A DNA stretch of 64,000 nucleotides from Ficedula albicollis. Its lineage: Eukaryota; Chordata; Aves; Passeriformes; Muscicapidae. The DNA is taken from assembly GCF_000247815.1 (NCBI RefSeq), contig NC_021693.1:805089-869088 (forward strand). Reading direction: 5' to 3'. Made by a program: the position numbers and the translations under genes. Of this stretch, positions 55,705-64,000 are shown piece by piece. Below the pieces are notes generated by a model. The model was not told where the DNA came from. It saw only the letters and a program-made list of their open reading frames with translations, and did not search any database. Position 1 is the stretch's first letter. Every line of letters starts with the position of its first letter.

Positions 55705-57138
55705 CTAGTTGGTTTTGGCACCAGTTTTACTCGTGGGTTTAGTTAAGTTTTTTAACTCCTCCTCGAGCATCTTGTTTTTCTTCTCCAGCTCCTCCCGCAA
55801 GCGCTCGGCGTTCTCCAGCCTCAGCTCCAGCTCCCCACACTTCTTCTTCTCCTGCTCCATCTCCTGGCTCAGCCTCACCACTTTGGCCCAGGCTTCATAG
55901 TTCTCCTCCTGGAGACTGTGAAGGGAAACAGAGCATGAAAGGATTGGATTTTATTAGACTGGACTGGATTTTATTAGACTGGACTGGATTGGATTGGGTT
56001 GGACTGGACTGGATTTTATTAGACTGGACTGGATTGGATTGGGTTGGACTGGACTGGATTTTATTAGACTGGACTGGATTGGATTGGGTTGGACTGGACT
56101 GGATTTTATTAGACTGGACTGGATTGGATTGGGTTGGACTGGACTGGATTTTATTAGACTGGACTGGATTGGATTGGGTTGGACTGGACTGGATTTTATT
56201 AGACTGGACTGGATTGGATTGGGTTGGACTGGACTGGATTTTATTAGACTGGACTGGATTGGATTGGGTTGGACTGGACTGGATTTTATTAGACTGGACT
56301 GGATTGGATTGGGTTGGACTGGACTGGATTTTATTAGACTGGACTGGATTGGATTGGGTTGGACTGGACTGGATTTTATTAGACTGGACTGGATTGGATT
56401 GGGTTGGACTGGACTGGATTTTATTAGACTGGACTGGATTGGATTGGGTTGGACTGGACTGGATTTTATTAGACTGGACTGGATTGGATTGGGTTGGACT
56501 GGACTGGATTTTATTAGACTGGACTGGATTGGATTGGGTTGGACTGGACTGGATTTTATTAGACTGGACTGGATTGGATTGGGTTGGACTGGACTGGATT
56601 TTATTAGACTGGACTGGATTGGATTGGGTTGGACTGGACTGGATTTTATTAGACTGGACTGGATTGGATTGGGTTGGACTGGACTGGATTTTATTAGACT
56701 GGACTGGATTGGATTGGGTTGGACTGGACTGGATTTTATTAGACTGGACTGGATTGGATTGGGTTGGACTGGACTGGATTTTATTAGACTGGACTGGATT
56801 GGATTGGGTTGGATTGGTGGACTGGATTGGACTGGATTGGGTTGGATTGGACTGGATTGGACTGGATTGGGTTGGATTGGACTGGATTGGACTGGATTGG
56901 GTTGGATTGGACTGGATTGGACTGGATTGGGTTGGATTGGACTGGATTGGACTGGATTGGGTTGGATTGGATTGGGTTGGGTTGGGTTGGACTGGACTGG
57001 GTTGGGTTGGATTGTATTGGGTTGGATTGGATTGGGTTGGATGGGATTGGACTGGATTGGACTGGGTTGGATTGGACTGGATTGGGTTGAACTGGACTAG
57101 ACTGGATTGGACTGGATTGGGTTGGATTGGACTGGATT

Positions 57139-57184
<46 letters not shown>

Positions 57185-60100
57185 CTAGATTGGACTGGAC
57201 TGGATTGGACTGGATTGGATTGGACTGGATTTGGGCTGGAATTGGATTTGGCTCTCAGGGATTCCCACTTCAGCCTCAAAACAAGCCAGAGATGCTGTCC
57301 TGAGCCCTTCAGTGGCCACATAACTTGATGCAATAAATCAATAAATGTGATACACGTCTATTGATAATGGGACAATAATCCTAATAAAATAACATGTGGG
57401 GCTGACGGTTACAACCAATGGTGCAATTATGCTACTGGTGAATTCTGGAGAGTCTAACAGGTCGATGTCATGGCAATAACAGGAATTCTGACCGTGCAAA
57501 GGAATGCAGGAACACCGGGGTGCCGTGGAATGACGTGATAAGAGCTGTGGAGCACTGATGTTGTAATAATCCATCACCCCCTGTGATGAGAGCACAGCTC
57601 GTGCAGTGCAGCTCAGTGATCTTTAGACAGCCTGCTAAACACTGTATTTTATCATTAATCACTGCTATTATACACTGCATGACACTGCTGGTAACCATCA
57701 GCGCAGCGCTTGCTGTCACGTTTCCCGCTCTGCAGAAAGCAGCTCCCTGCAGTTACCTTTTAATCTGCCCCTCGTAGTCGTTTCTCTGTGCCTCCATGTC
57801 CTTTTCCAGCTTGAGGATCGTGCTCTGCAGGAGCTCCCTGCTCTCCTGCTCGGGGCTGGGCTCCTCAGCGGGGCTGCTGGTGGCACTGGCTGCCTCCCTG
57901 GGCTCCTGGCCGGGGCTGAAGCAGGGCAGGAATTCCTTCTCGGAGATGCTGCTGGCAGGGCTGGGGCTGGAGCCGCTGCCCTCCCCGCTCTCTGCCTGGC
58001 AGGAGGGGCCACTGTCGAAGGCTGAAGCCCTGTGGAGGTCGAGCAGCTTGAAAAGATCATGAGACAGCGTTCTCTTGTGTCCCTCCGAGGGCAGGGGGCG
58101 GGCGCTGCCCTTCCAGAAGTCGCTGGCAAGGACGTCGCTCCTCTCCTTGCTGCCCCTCTCCCCCGGAGCCGCTGCCAGGAAGGATCTCCTCGTAGGCAAA
58201 GTCTGAGTTCTTTGCCTTGCCTGTGTTTTCCACGTCCCCTGGGTGTCTCTGGGCTCCGTGTCCTCCCCAGGGACGCTCGAGGTGGCAGCTGGGCCAGGGG
58301 AGCTGCTGGAATTGGGGTGATCCCTCTGCAAAACAGAAAAGCAGACAGGTCACAGCCACTGCTGCCACTGCAGGCTTTACAAAGGGCACATTTCAACATG
58401 CTGGAGGAATGGCCACGCTTTTCCCATAAAAATCCATTTAGAATTGCACCACATTTACCATTTTTGCAGAGATTCGTTTGAAGAAAAGCCTTTAATCCTC
58501 AATGTTTTCCCTTCACCAGCCTGAGCTGAAAAGGTTTCATGTGCTCGGCTGCTCACCAAAAAGCTTTGGGAGTTTTCACATTCCCCAGAACAGCAGATTT
58601 TCCACAGGAAAGTGGAAAGTTTATGTACATCATTTTCCTGATGTAAATATTCCAGGGGTGACAGACACAGCTTTTTAACCCATAAATAGCAAAAGCCTGT
58701 AGGGCTGGCTGAGCTGCCACAGCGAACACACGCTCAATAACACAGCTTTGGTGATTCCTGGGCATCCATCCTCACCATTTGCCTTTGGCTGGAGGCTCTG
58801 GGGGCTGTGGGCTCCTCTGCAGCTCCCCAGCCCACGGAGCTGCGAGGGACAGGAGCTTTCTTCTCATCCGGGGCAGGTGGGGAGGGAGGCACATCCTTGG
58901 ATGGGGGAAAGAGCTTCTCGTGGTCACTGATCAGCACAGTCATCACCTTCTGGACCTGGGGTGTGCCTGGAGGAACCAGAGATTGTCAGGGGCGAGCCCA
59001 GTGCCACGGGATCCCTCCCAGCACTTGGGTTTTCTGCTCGGTGTCTGAAAGGGAGATGGAACACAAAACAAGGAGCGGGATCATAAAGCCAAAGAAAGTA
59101 AATGCAATGAGTGAAAGGAAATGAGGAGCCACGTTTCTTTGAGTTTCCTCTGTTCCCCCAAGAAGGATTTTACACCTTCCTGCTCTAAGCAGCACAGAGA
59201 TGATCTCACCAAATTCCTGAACCTGCTGAGCTCCATGAAGAGAACATGCAGTGGGGTGTTTTTTGTCATTTTGTCAATTCCTGAGAGGTTTTTGCCATCA
59301 CAAACACCTTTACAGCCCAACAAACACGTGGCTGGACTCTGTACTCACTGTGCCTGGGCACATTTCTGGCTTTCTATCAGCTGCACCACAGAAAATCTTT
59401 GATTTTGAGGCTGTGGATGCAGCTCAGGATTCAGCATGCCAGTTGTTCCCAGGGCACTTACTGCAGGAGTCCCTTTACCTCTCATGATAATTGCAGGGTC
59501 CTCTATCCTGGGTCTGATGAGGTTCACTCCAATCACCGTTGCCAGGTTATCCACACTCATCTTGTTGACGCTGGAGTTCAGTTGTATTTCATAGAGGAAC
59601 CTGCCAGAATTCCAGAGCAAATATTTCACATCAGAGGTGGAAGATTGCTGGTGAAAAAATCCTGATTCATCCTCCCAGCTCTTCCTCTCAGTCACAAGGA
59701 CAGAAACACTCAGCCTTAGAACTGAACTGGAGCTGGGTCTTACTGGAACCAGGATAAAAATTAAAAAAAAAAAAAAAAACAAGTGAGGAGCTGCTCCCCT
59801 TAGAAACAAATCAGAAAGGAAGGGAATCCCCTCCTCAAATCTCCAGCCAGGGAAAAACCACCCAGGCTGGGTGAAGCCCAGAAGTTTTGGTGCACAAGGC
59901 TTTTGTCCAGGAAAACTAGACCTGGTTTTAATGCCCAGGGATTTATAAGTGAGTTTGAGGGTGGTAATTCATGCTCAGGCATTGTCAGGGGGTTTATCCC
60001 AGGGGCTGAAATTCTCCTCTGCAAAAATCAGGATCTGGTGACTCAAAGGGAGCCACAGCACAGCTCGAGAAGGCTCTGCCTGGAGGAGCCATCCTTGGGG

Positions 60101-63100
60101 TGACATTTGTGCTCCCAGCCCCAAGGCCCAGCTGTGCACACCCCGTGCAGACACTGACCTGCAGATGTAGCTGAGGAGGTTGTAGTTGTCTCTGGGGAGG
60201 AGGGACAGCTGCTTCAGGAGCTCCTGGTGGCCCTGAGTGGTGAAAAAACAGCTCCAGGAGGATTCCCAGGCACGTCTGGCCCCAGCTCTTGGTCACCTGA
60301 GCCAGGCTGGTGTGGGGTCTCCTCCTGGCCACCCCCAGCGGGGGAGTCCCCAGCCCTGGGGGTGCTCCAGACACGGGTGGTGACACTGGGGACAGGATCA
60401 CTGGTGGCACTGGGGACAGGGTCACTGGTGGCACTGGGGACAGGGGTCACTGGTGACACTGGGGACAGGGGTCACTGGTGGCACTGGGGACAGGATCACT
60501 GGTGGCACTGGGGACAGGGTCACTGGTGGCACTGGGGACAGGGGTCACTGGTGACACTGGGGACAGGGGTCACTGGTGGCACTGGGGACAGGATCACTGG
60601 TGGCACTGGGGACAGGGTCACTGGTGGCACTGGGGACAGGGGTCACTGGTGACACTGGGGACAGGGGTCACTGGTGGCACTGGGGACAGGATCACTGGTG
60701 GCACTGGGGACAGGGTCACTGGTGGCACTGGGGACAGGGGTCACTGGTGACACTGGGGACAGGGGTCACTGGTGGCACTGGGGACAGGATCACTGGTGGC
60801 ACTGGGGACAGGGTCACTGGTGGCACTGGGGACAGGGGTCACTGGTGACACTGGGGACAGGGGTCACTGGTGGCACTGGGGACAGGATCACTGGTGGCAC
60901 TGGGGACAGGGTCACTGGTGGCACTGGGGACAGGGGTCACTGGTGACACTGGGGACAGGGGTCACTGGTGGCACTGGGGACAGGATCACTGGTGGCACTG
61001 GGCACAGGGTCAGTGGTGGCACTGGAGACAGGGTCACTGGTGGCACTGGGGACAGGGATCACTGGTGGCACTGGGGACAGGATCACTGGTGGCACTGGGG
61101 ACAGGGTCACTGGTGGCACTGGGGACAGGGGTCACTGGTGACACTGGGGACAGGGGTCACTGGTGGCACTGGGGACAGGATCACTGGTGGCACTGGGGAC
61201 AGGGTCACTGGTGGCACTAAGGACAGGGATCACTGGTGGCACTGGGGACAGGATCACTGGTGGCACTGGGGACAGGGTCACTGGTGGCACTAAGGACAGG
61301 GATCACTGGTGGCACTGGGGACAGGATCACTGGTGGCACTGGGGACAGGGTCACTGGTGGCACTGGGGACAGGGATCAGTGGTGGCACTGGGGACAGGAT
61401 CACTGGTGACACTGGGGACAGGGATCAGTGGTGGCACTGGGGACAGGATCACTGGTGACACTGGGGACAGGGATCAGTGGTGGCACTGGGGACAGGATCA
61501 CTGGTGACACTGGGGACAGGGATCAGTGGTGGCACTGGGGACAGGATCACTGGTGACACTGGGGACAGGGATCAGTGGTGGCACTGGGGACAGGATCACT
61601 GGTGACACTGGGGACAGGGATCAGTGGTGGCACTGGGGACAGGATCACCGGTGGCACTAAGGACAGGGGTCACTGGTGGCACTGGGGATAGGATCACTGG
61701 TGGCACTGGCCACAGGGTCAGTGGTGGCACTAAGGACAGAGGTCACTGGTGGCACTGGGGACAGGATCACCGGTGGCACTAAGGACAGGGGTCACTGGTG
61801 GCACTGGGGATAGGATCACTGGTGGCACTGGCCACAGGGTCAGTGGTGGCACTAAGGACAGAGGTCACTGGTGGCACTGGGGACAGGATCACCGGTGGCA
61901 CTAAGGACAGGGGTCACTGGTGGCACTGGGGATAGGGATCAGTGGTGGCACTGGGGACAGGGATCAGTGGTGGCACTGGGGACAGGATCACTGGTGACAC
62001 TGGGGACAGGGATCAGTGGTGGCACTGGGGACAGGATCACTGGTGACACTGGGGACAGGGATCAGTGGTGGCACTGGGGACAGGATCACTGGTGACACTG
62101 GGGACAGGGATCAGTGGTGGCACTGGGGACAGGATTTTCCTTTTTTTCCCTCCCCAGCTTCCAAAGCCGTGCTGACACTGCCTACACTCGGCACCTCCAG
62201 CTTACCACGGTGCCCTGGCACTGAAACTGATTTTAAGGCCAGGAGGAGTGTAAAATATGTTATAAAATAATTCGTGTATATGTGGAATTTATGTGGGATA
62301 AAACATGCTTGAATGAAAAAAATAAAAATATTTAGAACACGCGCAGCAGTTGGAGAAAAGGATTGTAAAACTACAGCTGGGGACAAAGAAAAGAGATCGA
62401 AATCAGCGAGTTAATAGACGCGGCTCCAGCAGAGATGGGCCCTTTCTGGGACAGTCCGGGAACACCCAAGCGATGAGCACTTGATAAGTGTCACCAATCA
62501 AATAACCAGAGTCCTCAGGAACACACATCTCAGTACTGGATCCCCAGTAAACCAACAGCAGCGTTCATCGACATTCATCGCTTCCCAGAAATGGTTTTGT
62601 CCAGCCCAGCACAGAGAAAGAAAACTACGTGAATATGCGGAGCGATGAAAAGAAAGAAGAACCTCTGCCCCAGGCGGGGAAAAGTGTAACGAAAAACCAA
62701 CCCGGAGCGACAGAGCCGGGCTCAGAGTTCACCCAGCACGGACCCGGGCTCTGCGCTGCCCTGTTTTGATTGTGCCTATCCAAGACCGTATTAATAAATA
62801 AAAAGTAAAAATCTTTTCTTTTGATTATTCTGAACCCGGCTTGATCATTTTATTGCCTATAAGAGGAGGAAAAGAAGAGCGTGATACAGTCTAAGCACTT
62901 TGTTCATTAAAACTCCTAGTAAGAAATAATAAATTTCAGCCAAAGGTGAGACGGGTAGAGACTTTGACCACCTAATTTCAAATCACGGTATGCATAACTT
63001 AAGCTAAAGCTAGCGGCCGGGCTGTTTAACCAGGTTTTTTTAAGGATTTTCCCCTGGGCTAGGCGGAATAAACAAGAAGAGCACCCGGCGCCTCTCCCCT

Positions 63101-63498
63101 GCTGCGACCACCAGAAGACAAGATTACGACCCCGCCAGCAAGGGGCCTTGCGGACGCAGAGTACTCCAAGAAAAGACACGTCAGCTGAATTAGAACTGCA
63201 TAAAAAGACCTCGGGGGGAGAGGGAAATCGGGCGCCGTCTGTGGAGCAGCGCCTCCCGGCCGCCCAGCGCTGTCCTGCTTACTGTCGCTTGCTAAATAAA
63301 CTCTAATCGATCAGGACTGACTTGATTCGGTTTTCATTCTCAGTCTGTAACAAGAGCATCTCTACCTTTGTCTCATCCGCTTCCAGAGCCTGCCCGCAGA
63401 GCAGGAAATCCTCGTACTGCAGCCAGGGCACGACGGGCTCCGGGAGCTCCCGCAGGTACAGCTTGAACAGGGAGGCCACGGTGTGCACATCGGTGTCC
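55705..63498 (-). CDS. ARHGAP25: Rho GTPase-activating protein 25, C-terminal six coding exons (partial)
   Basis: ARHGAP25 switches off Rac by stimulating GTP hydrolysis and is expressed mainly in blood cells. Exons in transcript order: 63498-63366, 60232-60159, 59600-59479, 58966-58776, 58325-57757, 55915-55705, with all phases consistent. The first exon encodes the RhoGAP stretch [20 protein letters not shown]; then [17 protein letters not shown] and [20 protein letters not shown], which includes the conserved RhoGAP Asn near the end of the domain. After the domain come [16 protein letters not shown] and [15 protein letters not shown], matching human ARHGAP25, then a Ser/Pro/Glu-rich linker. 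The last exons form a coiled coil ([20 protein letters not shown] into [15 protein letters not shown]) ending in KTGAKTN and a stop at 55705. The PH domain and first part of RhoGAP lie to the right of the window. Confidence 0.96.
55938..57236. repeat. 45-bp satellite grading into 5/10-bp units, in the last ARHGAP25 intron
   Basis: About 19 apparently perfect copies of a 45-bp unit (GGATTTTATTAGACTGGACT then GGATTGGATTGGGTTGGACT plus GGACT) at about 55950-56815. A less ordered region of GGATT/GGACT/GGGTT pentamers runs to 57236. The 45-bp unit is itself built of those pentamers, so it is a higher-order amplification. A 43-bp poly-G lies at 57142-57184. It stays open in two frames by chance of period. 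Confidence 0.95.
57142..57184. repeat. Poly-G tract, 43 bp, inside the pentamer satellite
   Basis: Uninterrupted G run with GGATT/GGACT repeats on both sides. Confidence 0.95.
57240..57756. other. ARHGAP25 intron remainder
   Basis: No repeat or exon recognised in this part of the last intron, next to the donor at 57756-57755. Confidence 0.6.
60365..62145. repeat. 24/25-bp minisatellite with 98-bp higher-order unit, in an ARHGAP25 intron
   Basis: Base unit CACTGGTGGCACTGGGGACA plus GGAT, GGGT or GGGGT. From about 60440 to 60970 four variants cycle in a fixed order with a 98-bp period, about five times. From 61370 to 61640 and again from 61930 to 62130 a two-variant 49-bp unit (AGTGGTGGC / ACTGGTGAC) takes over. 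Between them a third block with CTAAGGACAG and GGCCACAGGG units repeats about every 120 bp. Confidence 0.95.
62150..62875. other. ARHGAP25 intron segment, possible older LTR
   Basis: Contains AATAAATAAAAAG near 62790 after a GC-rich stretch, like the R/U5 part of an LTR, but no paired ends or target-site repeats were found. Otherwise unassigned. Confidence 0.3.
62882..63352 (+). mobile_element. Solo LTR of an endogenous retrovirus, 471 bp
   Basis: Ends form an imperfect inverted repeat: TGATACAG at the left, CTGTAACA at the right. Flanking AGAGCG (62876-62881) and AGAGCA (63353-63358) are a probable 6-bp target-site duplication with one mismatch. Inside are a TATA-like CATAAAAAG (63199-63207) and an AATAAA (63294-63299), in the right order for U3-R-U5. 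No retroviral genes are attached. It lies antisense in an ARHGAP25 intron, 13 bp from the exon at 63366. The family name cannot be given without a repeat library. Confidence 0.75.
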
Positions 63499-63716
63499 CT
63501 GCGAGGGCAAAGCGACAGTCACAGCCCGCAGCTCCCCACCAGGCTCTGCCTGGGCTCTGTGTGCACGGAGAGGTGGAAACAGGGCGGACGGGGCGTCCTG
63601 GGGCTCCCAGGGTGTAGCCCCAGGGCTGGGTTCTGCCCCAGCCAGCCCGGATAAAAGTTCTGGATAGAACAGAACTCCTGGCTGCTTCTGCTGTCAGCTT
63701 GAGGGGAGCGGCGCAT

Positions 63717-64000
63717 TTGTCCTTACAAACAAGCTGTAGATTTGATGGTAGATAAAGTTAGCACCTGGAGATAAAAGAAACAATGGGAGGGATTACACTG
63801 ATTGATGAATGGAAAAAGAGATTTGCCTTTACAAACAAACTGTAGGTTTGCTGGTAAATAAAATTGGGTAACAGAAGATGCGTCCTCCAAAAACTGGAGA
63901 GACCCCAGGGGAATGCCCCATGGGCTCTCCCTTTATTGGAATAGAGCAAAAAGGACTCCTCTGTCTCCTTTTTGGACATAAACCTCTGGTGTTTGTGGAT
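63717..64000. mobile_element. Possible LTR-derived repeat cut by the window edge
   Basis: Starts TGTCCTTACAAACAAGCTGT and contains a second related block CCTTTACAAACAAACTGTAG about 100 bp later, each followed by a GGTAGATAAA/GGTAAATAAA word. The internal repetition suggests a transposon-derived sequence, but the right end is outside the window. Confidence 0.35.

Noticed and set aside
55950..56815. Interstitial telomere-like repeat
   Set aside because: The GGATT/GGGTT pentamers lack the TTAGGG hexamer period.
55935..57188. 417-residue Leu/Asp/Trp/Gly repeat frame
   Set aside because: 45-bp intronic satellite of ARHGAP25, open in two frames at once, so not coding.

Overview
This is nuclear DNA from a bird, probably a songbird or another neoavian. 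Three things point there: spliced vertebrate genes with short exons and GT/AG borders, many CR1 LINE fragments (the typical avian retroposon), and the gene order GKN1-type / GKN2 / BMP10 / ARHGAP25. That order is the mammalian GKN1-GKN2-BMP10-ARHGAP25 block with all orientations preserved, read here from the other strand.

Layout. (1) 479-5753, minus: a secreted BRICHOS protein of the gastrokine-1 type. It has a glutamine run near its N-terminus and, unlike human gastrokines, a long C-terminal tail made almost only of Asn, Trp and Gly. (2) 8091-11775, minus: a second gastrokine-1-type locus that looks decayed or rapidly diverging. (3) 14494-17647, plus: a complete six-exon GKN2 of 184 residues, divergently oriented from the GKN1-type genes. 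(4) 17.8-30.0 kb: intergenic DNA with CR1 pieces, a 42-bp minisatellite and a poly-G tract. (5) 30111-38910, plus: BMP10, two coding exons and 425 residues, with promoter and exon 1 present twice in a 1,821-bp tandem duplication. (6) 38.9-54 kb: intergenic DNA with two large poly-G tracts, one inside a 48-bp minisatellite. (7) 55705-63498, minus: the last six coding exons of ARHGAP25 (second half of the RhoGAP domain to the stop codon). Its introns hold a 45-bp satellite, a roughly 24/25-bp minisatellite with a 98-bp higher-order period, and a solo LTR.

How the genes relate. The two gastrokine types share one exon plan (12-nt and 54-nt signal-peptide exons, 111-nt BRICHOS exon, same phases), so they arose by tandem duplication. 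They encode secreted proteins expected in gastric mucus cells. BMP10 (secreted heart-development ligand) and ARHGAP25 (Rac GTPase-activating protein of blood cells) are neighbours by conserved synteny, not by shared pathway.

Assembly quality. Six pure poly-G tracts (about 4.3 kb in total) lie on this strand. Five sit inside or between copies of a simple or tandem repeat, so they look like failed repeat assembly rather than real DNA. Several near-identical tandem duplications cover first exons of three neighbouring genes and may be uncollapsed haplotypes. Both points bear directly on how the gastrokine tail and the BMP10 5' end should be read.
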